Of a DNA stretch of 64,000 nt, positions 10,179 through 20,286 are shown piece after piece. The notes under the pieces are model-generated. The model searched no databases. It saw only the letters and a program-made list of their open reading frames with translations, and had not been told where the DNA came from. Source of the DNA: Acidobacteriaceae bacterium (GTDB lineage Bacteria > Acidobacteriota > Terriglobia > Terriglobales > Acidobacteriaceae); the NCBI GenBank assembly GCA_025355505.1, contig JANXZM010000100.1:1-64000 (forward strand), written 5' to 3'. Position 1 is the first letter of the stretch. Each line of letters begins with the position of its first letter. The position numbers and the translations under genes are program-made.

Positions 10179-11639
10179 ATGGTGACTGCCAATCAGGAAC
10201 GCTTCTTCTTCGAGCACTACGGGCTTACAAATCACGATCTTGAGACTTATCTGACCGCCGCGCTTTCGGCGGGTGGCGACTACGCCGACCTTTATTTCGA
10301 ATACCTGACCTCAACCTCGCTGATGGTGGATGAGTCGCTGGTGAAGTCCGCCTCGCAGGGGATTTCGGCGGGCTGTGGCGTGCGCGTCATTTCCGGCGAG
10401 CGCACCGGATATGCCTACACCGACGATCTTTCTCCGAAACGGATTCTGCATGCTGCTCGCACCGCGGCCTTGATCGCGAGTGCGCCCGCCAAGACGACCG
10501 TCGCCGGATTCCAGCAGAAACCGGCCCGCAGTTTGTACCCCGTTGCCTTGCCTTCAGTGGACGCGGACATTACCGCCAAGGTTGAATTGCTGATGCGCGC
10601 CGATCGCACCGCTCGCGGATACGATCCTCGAATCAAGGAAGTACGCGCCAGCTATGCCGACGAACTGCGGACCATCCTGGTGGTCGGCTCCGACGGCACG
10701 TTTGCGGAAGACTCGCAGCCCCTGGCGCGCCTGAATGTTTCCTGCATCGCGAAGACGGATGCGAGTTCGGGCCGCGGCACTTCCGGCGGTGGCGGCCGGG
10801 TTGCGCTCGACTTCTTTTTTGGCGACAAAACTCCAGAATTTTTTGCCAAAGAGTCAGCCCGCCAGTCAATTCTGCAACTCGACGCGCGCGAAGCTCCAGT
10901 CGGAGAAATGGAAGTCGTGCTCGGTCCGGGATGGCCCGGTGTATTGCTCCACGAAGCTGTGGGCCACGGGTTGGAGGCCGACTTCAATCGCAAGAAGACG
11001 TCCGCATTCGCCGGCCTAATCGGCAAACGAGTGGCCAGCGAAAAATGCACCGTGGTTGACAACGGCACCATGCCGTGGCGCCGCGGGTCTTTGAATGTAG
11101 ATGATGAAGGCCAGCCCACGCAGGAAACGGTGCTGATCGAGAATGGCATTCTGAAGGGATATCTCAGCGACAAGCTTTCCTCGAAGCTGATGGGCCTGGC
11201 CGATACCGGCAACGGACGTCGCGAGAGTTATGAGCACATTCCGATGCCGCGCATGACGAACACTTACATGCTGGCGGGGCAAGACGATCCTGGAGACATC
11301 ATTCGTTCGGTGAAGAATGGAATTTACGCGGTGAACTTCGGCGGCGGACAGGTCGACATCACGAACGGCAAGTTTGTTTTCTTGGCGTCGGAAGCGTATC
11401 TCATCGAAAACGGACAGATCACGGCCCCGATCAAAGGCGCAACCCTGATCGGCAACGGTCCCGATGTGCTGACCCGGGTTTCGATGGTGGGCAACGATTT
11501 GAAACTCGATGAAGGCGTCGGCACCTGCGGCAAAGATGGACAGGCTGTTCCCGTGGGTGTGGGCATCCCGACCATTAAAATTGACCGCCTGACCGTCGGC
11601 GGGACCGGAAAACGGGAAACCGGCGGCTTCATGCAGTAA
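10179..11639 (+). CDS. tldD: TldD family metalloprotease
   Basis: HEAVGHGLEAD motif; ATG at 10179 inside the over-extended ORF 9138..11639. Confidence 0.93.
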   Translation: MVTANQERFFFEHYGLTNHDLETYLTAALSAGGDYADLYFEYLTSTSLMVDESLVKSASQGISAGCGVRVISGERTGYAYTDDLSPKRILHAARTAALIASAPAKTTVAGFQQKPARSLYPVALPSVDADITAKVELLMRADRTARGYDPRIKEVRASYADELRTILVVGSDGTFAEDSQPLARLNVSCIAKTDASSGRGTSGGGGRVALDFFFGDKTPEFFAKESARQSILQLDAREAPVGEMEVVLGPGWPGVLLHEAVGHGLEADFNRKKTSAFAGLIGKRVASEKCTVVDNGTMPWRRGSLNVDDEGQPTQETVLIENGILKGYLSDKLSSKLMGLADTGNGRRESYEHIPMPRMTNTYMLAGQDDPGDIIRSVKNGIYAVNFGGGQVDITNGKFVFLASEAYLIENGQITAPIKGATLIGNGPDVLTRVSMVGNDLKLDEGVGTCGKDGQAVPVGVGIPTIKIDRLTVGGTGKRETGGFMQ

Positions 11640-11644
11640 CACCC

Positions 11645-11741
11645 ACCACGGTGACACGGAGAAAACCAATCTTTTTCTTATTCTCTCGCGGGGACACGGA
11701 TCAAGAATCAGTAAGTTTGGTTTTCTGCGTGTCTCCGTGGT
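11645..11741. repeat. long hairpin, arms ACCACGGTGACACGGAGAAAACCAA / TTGGTTTTCTGCGTGTCTCCGTGGT
   Basis: 25 bp arms, two mismatches. Confidence 0.9.
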
Positions 11742-11757
11742 AGATTTTGGCTTTGAA

Positions 11758-13143
11758 ATGACAACAACACTAGAAACCAGCGAAACAAAGCTCGCAACCG
11801 ATCTCAAGCAAATCGCCACCGACGTTGTCAGCCGCGCCATGAAAGGCGGCGCAACGGCGGCTGAGTGTGTCGTCCGCGAAGGCGACGAATTTTCCACCGT
11901 GGTGCGGTTGGGTCAGGTCGAGACGCTGAAGGAGTCCGGCTCGCGCGCCATCGGCGTCCGCGTTTTCTTCGGACTGCGCGCGGCCAGCACCTACTCCAGC
12001 GATTTTTCCGCCGCTGGTATCGAGCGCATGTTGAAGTCCGCGCTTGAACTGGCGAAGATCACTTCCGAAGATCCATACGCGGGAATTCCCGAAGCTGGCA
12101 ACTTCGGATCGCTTTCCGGCGACCTCCATCTTTATCACGAGGACGTTTACTCCTTGCCCGGCCCCGAGCGTATCGAGTACGCGCGCCGCGCAGAAAAGGC
12201 CGCGCTTGACGCCGATCCGCGCATCAAGAACTCCGAAGGCGGATCGTTCGACGCCGCGACCGGCAGAAAAGTGTTGGCGAATTCTCACGGGTTTGTTGGC
12301 GAATACCGGCGGTCGTACTGTTCGGTTGCGGTGGTGCCCATTGCGCAGGATGAGAACGGCGGCATGCAGCGCGATTACTGGTATTCGGTGGCGCGCAGCC
12401 TGGCCAAGCTCGACTCGGCGGAGCAGGTCGGAAAAGAAGCGGCGCGCCGCACGCTGCGGCGCCTGGGTGCGCGCAAGGTGAAGACTACGCACGTGCCGGT
12501 GGTGCTCGATCCCATGGTCGCAAGCTCCATGCTCGAACACATTTTCGAGGGCGTGAATGGCGACTCGGTCTATCGCGGCGCCTCGTTCCTGGCGGGAAAA
12601 CTCGGGCAGAAAATTGCCGGAGCGAACGTCAACGTCGTCGATGACGGCACCATGCCCGGCGGCTTCGGCACCACGCCCTTCGATGGCGAAGGCATTCCCA
12701 CGCGCCGCACGGTCGTGATTGAAAACGGAATTCTGAAGTCGTATCTCCTGAATACCTACACGGCAAAGAAGCTGGGGCTGGAGACCACCGCCAATGCTTC
12801 TCGTGGCCTGGCCGGGACGCCCGGAATAGGACCGGGAAATTACTTTCTCGAACCGGGAACGAAAACGCCGAACCAGATTATCGCGGAGATCAAAGACGGC
12901 CTTTATGTCACCGAGTTTCTCGGTCACGGTGCCAACTTAGTAACCGGCGATTACTCCCGCGGCGCCTCCGGTATGTGGATAGTCAACGGCGAACCGGCCT
13001 ATCCCGTCGAAGAGATTACAGTCGCCGGCAACCTCAAAGACATGTTCTGCAATATCTCCGAAGTCGGCAGCGACCTGGAATTCCGCGGCAGCGTTGCTTC
13101 GCCGACGATTCGCATCGACGGGCTTACCATAGGCGGAGAATAA
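11758..13143 (+). CDS. pmbA: TldD/PmbA family protein
   Basis: PmbA-like protein immediately downstream of tldD. Confidence 0.9.
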   Translation: MTTTLETSETKLATDLKQIATDVVSRAMKGGATAAECVVREGDEFSTVVRLGQVETLKESGSRAIGVRVFFGLRAASTYSSDFSAAGIERMLKSALELAKITSEDPYAGIPEAGNFGSLSGDLHLYHEDVYSLPGPERIEYARRAEKAALDADPRIKNSEGGSFDAATGRKVLANSHGFVGEYRRSYCSVAVVPIAQDENGGMQRDYWYSVARSLAKLDSAEQVGKEAARRTLRRLGARKVKTTHVPVVLDPMVASSMLEHIFEGVNGDSVYRGASFLAGKLGQKIAGANVNVVDDGTMPGGFGTTPFDGEGIPTRRTVVIENGILKSYLLNTYTAKKLGLETTANASRGLAGTPGIGPGNYFLEPGTKTPNQIIAEIKDGLYVTEFLGHGANLVTGDYSRGASGMWIVNGEPAYPVEEITVAGNLKDMFCNISEVGSDLEFRGSVASPTIRIDGLTIGGE

Positions 13144-13170
13144 CAACGCTTGCGCAGGGATAGCTCCCAT

Positions 13171-13250
13171 TAACAGCCTGCGGTGTAAGTGAGATTCGTA
13201 TCGGCGCGCCTTCAGGCGCTGGATTGTAAATTCGAGTTTCACCACAGGCC
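13171..13250. repeat. ~80 bp dispersed repeat, inverted copy of 30729-30809
   Basis: Reverse complement matches GCCTGTGGTGAAACTCGAATT...CAGCGCCTGAAGGCG...GATACGAATCTCACTT. Confidence 0.85.
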
Positions 13251-13251
13251 C

Positions 13252-13737
13252 TTAAACAAGATCCCGCAGTGCCCGCAGCAATTCCTCAATATCCGGCAAC
13301 TGGTCGATCGGGTAAACCTTGGCAAAGGCAATCTTCCCCGCTTTATCCACGATGAACGCGGCTCGCTCGCTGATGCCGGGCACTGGCGGGCCTTCGCGCA
13401 AAATGCCGAATTTGCGCGTCACCTCGGCATGCGGATAGAAATCGGAGCATAGGGGAACCTCGACGGGGCCAATTTCTTTTTCCCGCCATGCCATGTGGCT
13501 GGGGATTGAATCTACGCTGATGTCCATGACCTGGGCATTGAGCGCCGCGAACTCTTTTTTCCTAGCGTCGAGTTCCGGCACCTGCACCGCTCAAGTCGGC
13601 GTCCAGTCCAGCGGATGAAAGGTCAGGACCAGGTTCTGGCGGCCGAGATAGTCACGTGAGCACATCGTAATCTGGCGTTCGCCGGCAACGGCGGGAAGTT
13701 CAAAATCCGGCGCCGGATCGCCAACCTTGAGGGCCAT
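13252..13737 (-). CDS. AhpC/TSA-family peroxiredoxin, predicted selenoprotein (UGA at 13593-13591)
   Basis: MALKVGDPAPDFELPAVAGERQITMCSRDYLGRQNLVLTFHPLDWTPT-UGA-AVQVPELDARKKEFAALNAQVMDISVDSIPSHMAW...; the frame is open on both sides of the UGA. Confidence 0.85.
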
Positions 13738-13858
13738 AGTCGTTTTCCACTCCGAACAAGATTGTAATTGAGATTGCCGACGTCAAACGCTCTTCAGCCA
13801 AGCGATCTCACCCGAATTACCCTTGTATTAACATTCACTAGCCGCTACCATTTTCCGC

Positions 13859-14230
13859 ATGTCTGAGCTGCCGTTGCACATTGAAGATCTTCCCGCGACG
13901 CGGGATGGAATCCGCATTCTGCGCCTGGCGGGACCACTGACGCTTCCCAATCTATTAGGCTTTCAGTCCAAGCTGCGAGCCGACACCTCGCACGCGCTCA
14001 TTCTGGACTTTACGGCGGTCCCTCATATGGATTCGGCGGGAATTGGGACGCTGGTCGGTGCCTGCGTCGCTCGACAAAAAAATGGACGCAGCCTGGGATT
14101 GGTGGGCGTGAATCAGCGCATCCATCAGTCTCTGGGGATTACTCGGGTGGAAAGTTTCTTTCGTTTCTACGGCACGGTGGCCGAGGCCGAGCAGGCGGTG
14201 GGGGCTTTATCGGACTCAGCGTCGCTGTGA
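13859..14230 (+). CDS. STAS domain protein (anti-sigma factor antagonist-like)
   Basis: ALILDFTAVPHMDSAGIGTLVGA. Confidence 0.9.
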   Translation: MSELPLHIEDLPATRDGIRILRLAGPLTLPNLLGFQSKLRADTSHALILDFTAVPHMDSAGIGTLVGACVARQKNGRSLGLVGVNQRIHQSLGITRVESFFRFYGTVAEAEQAVGALSDSASL

Positions 14231-14301
14231 CCCCAGTCAATTGCCGAGGGCAGTTGACTCCCCCATTTGCATCTTCCTGGAGCCTCGTTCATCATCAAGC
14301 T

Positions 14302-15261
14302 ATGCGGATTCGAATGGGGCAGTGCGGCCTCGTTTTCGCCGGGATTCTTATTGGGATTATTTCCTGGGTTACACTTTCGTTCGCCCAATCGGACCTGATC
14401 GGGGATGTTCGCGCTCAATTGGCACAGAACTCTTTTTCCGCTGCCGAGTCTGAACTTCGCGCCTATAAGGTCCAGCATGCTGTCACGCCCGAGTACCTGG
14501 AAGCTTTGTCGTGGATGGCCCGCGCAGCGGTCTCGACCAAACACTGGGACCAAGCCGCCGCCTACGCCACCGAGGCTCGTAATCTCTCGGAGCTGCAACT
14601 AACGACGACCAAGCGCAAACTGGACGCCGAACCTTACCTGCCCATCGCACTCGGCGCCGCTTACGAAGTTCTTTCGCAAGAATTGGCGGAAAAAGGACAG
14701 CGCGCAAAAGCAGTCAGCTTGCTGCGCACGGCTTTGGCGCGCTATCGAAATACATCCCTTCAAGCCCGTCTGCAGAAAAACCTCAACCTGCTGGCTCTGG
14801 TCGGTCAAACCGCGCCGCCTTTGCAAGTGACCCAGTATCTCGGACCGAAGCCGCCAACTTTGGCGTCGCTGAAAGGTTCGCCCGTTCTTTTGTTTTTCTG
14901 GGCGCATTGGTGCGGGGACTGCAAAGCGGAAGGCTCCGTCATTGCCCGCTTGCGGCAGGAGTTCGCTCCCCAGGGCCTGGTCGTCATCGGCCCGACGCAA
15001 CTCTACGGCTATGCGGCGCAAGGGGCCGATGCCGCGCCCGAACACGAGCGCGCGTATATCGAATCCGTCCGCGCCAGATATTACCCCGGCCTGCGGGACA
15101 TGCCTGTGCCGTTGAGCAATCAGAACTTCAATGCTTACGGAGCGAGCACAACGCCTACTCTGGTTGTTCTGAATCGCGCCGGGCAAGTGGCCATGTATCA
15201 TCCGGGTGCGCTTTCGTACGAAGAGCTGCGCTCCGCTGTGCGGACGGCGGCCGCTCGCTAA
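14302..15261 (+). CDS. secreted TPR/thioredoxin-like (TlpA-type) protein
   Basis: Signal peptide; VLLFFWAHWCGDCKAEG. Confidence 0.88.
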   Translation: MRIRMGQCGLVFAGILIGIISWVTLSFAQSDLIGDVRAQLAQNSFSAAESELRAYKVQHAVTPEYLEALSWMARAAVSTKHWDQAAAYATEARNLSELQLTTTKRKLDAEPYLPIALGAAYEVLSQELAEKGQRAKAVSLLRTALARYRNTSLQARLQKNLNLLALVGQTAPPLQVTQYLGPKPPTLASLKGSPVLLFFWAHWCGDCKAEGSVIARLRQEFAPQGLVVIGPTQLYGYAAQGADAAPEHERAYIESVRARYYPGLRDMPVPLSNQNFNAYGASTTPTLVVLNRAGQVAMYHPGALSYEELRSAVRTAAAR

Positions 15262-15368
15262 ATGCTCCGGCCCGCCTGTAGAGACGGGGCTTGCGCCGTC
15301 TCTACCTTTGCTTCCTTTGCGTTCAGGTAAGATGTTGCCATCCTTGCATTCGCAGCCGCAGTCGGAAA

Positions 15369-16577
15369 ATGATCGCTCTCAACGACATCCAGTCGGCCTT
15401 GCGCCGCATTCGCGGCTCCATCTACCTTTCGCCCTGCGCGCGTTCGGAAACGTTTTCGGAGTCCACCGCCAACCACGTCTATTTGAAGCTGGACAACCTG
15501 CAGCGGACCGGCTCTTTTAAAGAGCGCGGCGCGCTGAACAAATTGCTCTCGCTTAGCGCCGAAGAACGTGCCCAGGGCGTGATCGCGGCCTCGGCCGGAA
15601 ATCATGCCCAGGGCGTGGCCTACCACGCCGGCAAACTCGGCATCCGCGCCCAGATTTGCATGCCGCTGACCACGCCTCTCATCAAGGTCTCAGCGACGCG
15701 CGGTTACGGCGCCGATGTAATTTTGCACGGCGCCAACTATGACGAAGCATACGAGGAGTCGGTGCGCCGCAGTCAGGCTGAGCACCTCACCTTCGTGCAT
15801 GCTTTCGATGACGACGCGGTCATCGCCGGGCAGGGCACCATCGGCCTGGAGCTCATCGAGCAGCATCCCGACCTCGAAGCTGTAGTCGTCCCCATCGGCG
15901 GTGGAGGCCTGATTAGCGGCATCGCCTGTGCGCTGAAAGAGTCGAATCCAAAGATTCAAGTTTTCGGAGTTCAGCCCTCGCGCCTGCCGTCCATGAAAGT
16001 TGCGGTCGCGGAAGGCAAGCCCGTGACGCTGATGGCGGCCTCCACGATCGCCGATGGCATCGCCGTCCGACGCGCCGGCGACCGTACCTTGCCGCTCGTT
16101 CAGAAGTATGTGGACGACATCGTTACCGTCGAAGAAGAAGAAATCGCCAACGCGATCCTGCTGTTGCTGGAGCGCGAAAAAACTCTGGCCGAGGGCGCCG
16201 GCGCGGCCGCCCTCGCTGCCCTGGTCAATCGCAAACTGTCCCTGGTTGGGAAGAAAGTTGCCGTGCTCGTATGCGGCGGAAACATCGACGTCACGCTGCT
16301 CTCACGCATCATCGAGCGCGGCCTCGTCAAAGACGGGCGTCTTGTGCGCTTGCGCGTCCACCTGCCCGACTATCCCGGCGCCCTGAATCGCCTCACATCC
16401 ATTCTCGCGGAGCACCGCGCCAATATCGTCGAGACGGACTACGACCGAGCCTACCACGGCGTGGGCCTGAGCGAGACCGCGATTGAAATCACCATGGAAA
16501 CTCGCGGGCCGGACCATATCGCAGAGATCATTTCGGCTTTGGGCGCAGCGGGCTATGCGCAGGAACGGGTGCTGTAG
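15369..16577 (+). CDS. ilvA: threonine ammonia-lyase
   Basis: PLP motif TGSFKERGA, GGGGLISG, C-terminal ACT-like domain. Confidence 0.93.
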   Translation: MIALNDIQSALRRIRGSIYLSPCARSETFSESTANHVYLKLDNLQRTGSFKERGALNKLLSLSAEERAQGVIAASAGNHAQGVAYHAGKLGIRAQICMPLTTPLIKVSATRGYGADVILHGANYDEAYEESVRRSQAEHLTFVHAFDDDAVIAGQGTIGLELIEQHPDLEAVVVPIGGGGLISGIACALKESNPKIQVFGVQPSRLPSMKVAVAEGKPVTLMAASTIADGIAVRRAGDRTLPLVQKYVDDIVTVEEEEIANAILLLLEREKTLAEGAGAAALAALVNRKLSLVGKKVAVLVCGGNIDVTLLSRIIERGLVKDGRLVRLRVHLPDYPGALNRLTSILAEHRANIVETDYDRAYHGVGLSETAIEITMETRGPDHIAEIISALGAAGYAQERVL

Positions 16578-16702
16578 AGCTTTTTCACCGCCGAGACGCG
16601 CAGGTCGCCGAGAAGAATCAAAACCTTAACCACTGGGGACACTGGGTAGCACAGGGGAATGCAACTAGTTTCTCAGCGTACGGGGCGTCGTGGCGGTGAT
16701 AT

Positions 16703-17368
16703 TCACTCAAACTGCTTCCGGAATCTTTCCAGCTGATCCTTCACTTCCGAAAACTCTCTCCGCAGCTCAGCCACTTCTTCTTCCAGCCGCGCGATGCGCT
16801 CCGCATCTGCCGGATTGCGGTCAACCGCTACGCCCGCCTGCACCGGCGCTTCCGCTTCCACCACATCCCCGGCCAGCAGATGCGCATAGCGAGATTCTTT
16901 CGTTCCCGGCTGCCGCGGCAAAACCTTCGCCAGCGGCGGTTCGCGCTGCATTAACTTCTGCAACGCCGATTGCACATCCTCCAGCGCTTCGAAGCGGTGC
17001 AGGCGTTCGGTGCGCCCGCGCAACTCTCCCGGAGTTTGTGGACCGCGCAGCAGCAGCACGCACAGCACTGCAATTTCCGCTCGTGTGAAATTAAAAACCT
17101 CCTGCAAACGCTGCTCATACTTGGTCACGCGGCTGTCGGCGCCGCGTGCGGGTCCGGCCATGCGCTGCTGTTGCAGGCCGTCCAGCGCGTCGCGCACCGC
17201 GTCTTCGTCCAACTGCATCACCGGATCGCGATTCGTCTTCTGATTGCACGCGTTCACCAGCGCGTTCAGCGACAGCGGATAGTACTCCGGCGTGGTGATG
17301 TCCTTTTCGATCAGCGACCCCAGCACGCGCACCTCGGATTCCGTCAGCTTGATATCCATGGATTCCAT
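16703..17368 (-). CDS. YceH family protein (DUF480)
   Basis: RVLGSLIEKDITTPEYYPLSLNALVNACNQKTNRDPVMQL. Confidence 0.93.
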   Translation of the reverse strand: MESMDIKLTESEVRVLGSLIEKDITTPEYYPLSLNALVNACNQKTNRDPVMQLDEDAVRDALDGLQQQRMAGPARGADSRVTKYEQRLQEVFNFTRAEIAVLCVLLLRGPQTPGELRGRTERLHRFEALEDVQSALQKLMQREPPLAKVLPRQPGTKESRYAHLLAGDVVEAEAPVQAGVAVDRNPADAERIARLEEEVAELRREFSEVKDQLERFRKQFE

Positions 17369-17537
17369 TCATTGTATAGAGTGCTTGCGTGGACCGGACA
17401 CTCCTGTCCGCTGCCGTCGACTCTGCCTTTCACCTGGTTGCGAGACCGAGATCCAAGCCCGGAAGGGGCCCGGAAGGACTGCGAACCTGAGCGACCCGCC
17501 CGCACACGGTATACTCAGTAGTTTGTCGAACCCATCT

Positions 17538-18125
17538 ATGAGTGAGCTGACCGTACCACCGCGCGTCTCCATTGATGAACTGGTCGGGGAACTTCACGCG
17601 CTTGCCGCATCGGCCTTCGATAAAACGGAAGAGGTCCGTTCCTTACTGGCGCGGATGCCCGTCGAAGAGGCCAGTCTCGCGCCCTATTTGAGCTGGGACC
17701 GGCAGCACTACACGCGTAACTTGATCGACAAAACAGACCTCTACGAACTGATCGCCATCTGCTGGGAGGTTGGGCAGGGCAGTTCGGTGCACAATCATCG
17801 CGGCCAAAATTGCTGGATGGCGGCGGCGGTGGGAAAGCTGCTGGTCGAAAACTTTTACGTCGGATTTCAGGATATCGAGGCAGGCAAGTGCCAGTTGGCA
17901 GCATCTAACACGGTGGAGTTGACGGCGGCCAATCCGTGCGCCGTCGATCCGCGGGAACCGGTGCACCGGGTGTTGAATCCGCGGGAAGCGAACCAGCGCG
18001 CAGTCACGCTGCACGTCTACTCGCGGCCCTTTGATACCTGCGTGGTCTATTCGCCCGAGCAGGGAACATGCGGAGACATCCAGCTTCACTACAATACAGT
18101 TTTCGGAAAACCAGTTGCCCCGTAG
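17538..18125 (+). CDS. cysteine dioxygenase family protein
   Basis: Cupin motif QGSSVHNHRGQNCWM and RAVTLHVYSRPFDTC. Confidence 0.9.
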   Translation: MSELTVPPRVSIDELVGELHALAASAFDKTEEVRSLLARMPVEEASLAPYLSWDRQHYTRNLIDKTDLYELIAICWEVGQGSSVHNHRGQNCWMAAAVGKLLVENFYVGFQDIEAGKCQLAASNTVELTAANPCAVDPREPVHRVLNPREANQRAVTLHVYSRPFDTCVVYSPEQGTCGDIQLHYNTVFGKPVAP

Positions 18126-18259
18126 TCAGTAGGACTTGTTTCATAAATCGCTTTCGGGGGGACGGACAGTTCCCTCAAGGGCTAAAGCCCAGTGTTTATG
18201 CGGCTCGTAGCGGCCTGGCTGAAGCCGGGCCCATTCAAGGAACATTTCAAGGAGGAATC

Positions 18260-19042
18260 GTGAGGAAATATCTGGGAGTTCTAGCTGGCGTGGCTGCGTT
18301 GTGCGTGATGTCGTGGGCACAAGCTCCGACTCCAACGCAAACTCCCGCCCAAGCTCCGGCTCAAACTCCTGCCCAGACTCCAGCCCCCGAGCTCGCTGAT
18401 ATTCCAGCTCCAACCGCCAACCCCGCGCCGCCTGCGACCCAGTTTCCCCGCGTCGAATTTTTTGCTGGCGGCTCGTATGCCGAGGCTGGCCTTTTCAACG
18501 CCGGACACTGGGCGGGGCTGCCCGGTTGGGACGCTTCTCTCGGCCTGAACGCGACCAGCTGGCTGGGGTTCATCGTGGAAGGCGGCCAATACTTCGGAAC
18601 CTCGAAAATCCCGACAGCCGTACCCACGCCATTTCCAACCTGCGGGGATTTCTGCCCGACGCCTCCCACATTCAACGTGACCACCCGAGAGTACAACATT
18701 CTTTTCGGCGCGCAATTTTCACGCCGCAAGTATGAACGTTGGACGCCGTTCGGAGAGCTTCTCTACGGACATCAGGGCACCCGCGGCAAGGCGACCGCGG
18801 GGGTTGTTACCGAGACGGAGATCGGAACTGGGCGGGCGCTAGTGGCCGGCGGCGGCGCCGACTTCAAAATCAATCAACGTTTCGCATTGCGGTTCAAGGC
18901 CGATTACTTGCAGACCGCCTCCCAGTTTCCGTCTTTTGCCAAGAAGAAGCAGGACAACGTCCGATTCTCGGTCGGCATTGTCATCCGCAGCGTGCACAAG
19001 AAGAAGCGCAGGCTCGAGGACGAAACTCAGGTCGAACCGTAA
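18260..19042 (+). CDS. outer-membrane beta-barrel protein
   Basis: GGAGG ribosome-binding site then GTG; signal peptide, Pro/Ala/Gln/Thr-rich linker, beta-barrel C-terminus. Confidence 0.8.
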   Translation: MRKYLGVLAGVAALCVMSWAQAPTPTQTPAQAPAQTPAQTPAPELADIPAPTANPAPPATQFPRVEFFAGGSYAEAGLFNAGHWAGLPGWDASLGLNATSWLGFIVEGGQYFGTSKIPTAVPTPFPTCGDFCPTPPTFNVTTREYNILFGAQFSRRKYERWTPFGELLYGHQGTRGKATAGVVTETEIGTGRALVAGGGADFKINQRFALRFKADYLQTASQFPSFAKKKQDNVRFSVGIVIRSVHKKKRRLEDETQVEP

Positions 19043-19089
19043 GACCACGTCTTACCCAACGACTAGCGACGAACGACCAACGCCGCAAT

Positions 19090-19380
19090 TTACGAGCGGC
19101 GCAGCAAGTCGCTCAGCGGCTTGGTTTTGGCCCGCAGTTCGTCGGCGAAGTCACCGCTTTTTTCGACCACGTCATCCAAGCGCTCTTTCGCTTCCTCGGT
19201 CCAGTCGGAGGCGGTTTCCAGGGCGTCATCGTAGGAGCGCCTCAGGTCTTTCCGCAGTTGCCGCCCAGTCTTCGGAGCCAGCAACAGACCGAGGGCGGCG
19301 CCCACGCCAAGCCCGATCAGCAGAAAAGTGACTGCTGTCCCGGTCGTACCATCAGAACTCTCGTATTTTCCAGTGCGCAT
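19090..19380 (-). CDS. YtxH domain-containing protein
   Basis: TAVTFLLIGLGVGAALGLLLAPKTGRQLRKDL. Confidence 0.92.
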   Translation of the reverse strand: MRTGKYESSDGTTGTAVTFLLIGLGVGAALGLLLAPKTGRQLRKDLRRSYDDALETASDWTEEAKERLDDVVEKSGDFADELRAKTKPLSDLLRRS

Positions 19381-19642
19381 ATGAACCTCCTGATCAGTCT
19401 CTATTCTAGACCCGAATATTGAATTGGTAATTTTGTAATCTGTAATTGGAAGCTCTGCAAGTCCTGGGTTCCAAATTGCCAATTTACACAATTGCCAAAT
19501 TACAAATTCCCCAGCGACCCGTTTCCCACAACCCTCTCCCCCTGTGTAAAATAAGCTGTTAACCCCAAGTGCGGCGGAAGCCCCGGCGACCTGCCTTGCT
19601 GCCCAGAATTGCTAGCAGAGTGTAAGGAGATGTAAACCAGCA

Positions 19643-20203
19643 ATGTCGATTCCAGCGACCCAACTCCGCCCCGGCATGATCATCAAGCACAACAATGATT
19701 TGCATTCCGTGTTCAGCGTCGAGCACCGCACCCCGGGCAACCTGCGCGCCTTCATCCAGGCCAAGCTGCGCAACCTGCGCACTGGCGCCATGTTCGAGCA
19801 CCGTTTCCGCTCGCCCGACCCCATCGACAAGGTCAACGTCGATGAGGTCAACATGGAGTTCCTGTACGCCGATGGCGACAGCTACTACTTCATGGACACG
19901 GAAAGCTACGAGCAGACCCACCTCACTCGCGATACGCTGGGCGACGCGGTGGATTACCTGACGTCGAACCTCCAGATCAAGGTGGAGTTTTTCGATGGCA
20001 AGGCCGTTGGTATCGAGTTGCCGCAGACCGTGGTGCTGACCGTGGTGGAGGTCGAGCCCGGCCTGAAGAGCGCAACCGCATCCAGTGTGACCAAACCGGC
20101 GAAGACCGAAACCGGACTCGTCGTGCAGGTGCCTCCGTTCATCAATGAAGGCGAGAAAATCAAAGTCGACACGGCGGAAGGCACGTATCTGTCCAGAGCG
20201 TAA
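19643..20203 (+). CDS. efp: elongation factor P
   Basis: EF-P KOW/OB domains, ...EHRTPGNLRAFIQAKLRNLRTG... Confidence 0.97.
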   Translation: MSIPATQLRPGMIIKHNNDLHSVFSVEHRTPGNLRAFIQAKLRNLRTGAMFEHRFRSPDPIDKVNVDEVNMEFLYADGDSYYFMDTESYEQTHLTRDTLGDAVDYLTSNLQIKVEFFDGKAVGIELPQTVVLTVVEVEPGLKSATASSVTKPAKTETGLVVQVPPFINEGEKIKVDTAEGTYLSRA

Positions 20204-20286
20204 GAATTGAAAATGAGTAATTTGTAATTGGTAATTTGAACCCATCCATGGGTCCGGTTTTTCCAATTGCAAATTAGAAATCACAA

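Noticed and set aside
11770-12927. 385 aa minus-strand ORF opposite pmbA
   Set aside because: Shadow ORF; the + strand encodes a clear PmbA.
18360-18430. Short CAAACTCCTGCCCAAGCTCCGGCT-type repeats
   Set aside because: Low-complexity Pro/Ala/Gln/Thr linker in an outer-membrane protein gene, not a CRISPR or regulatory repeat.
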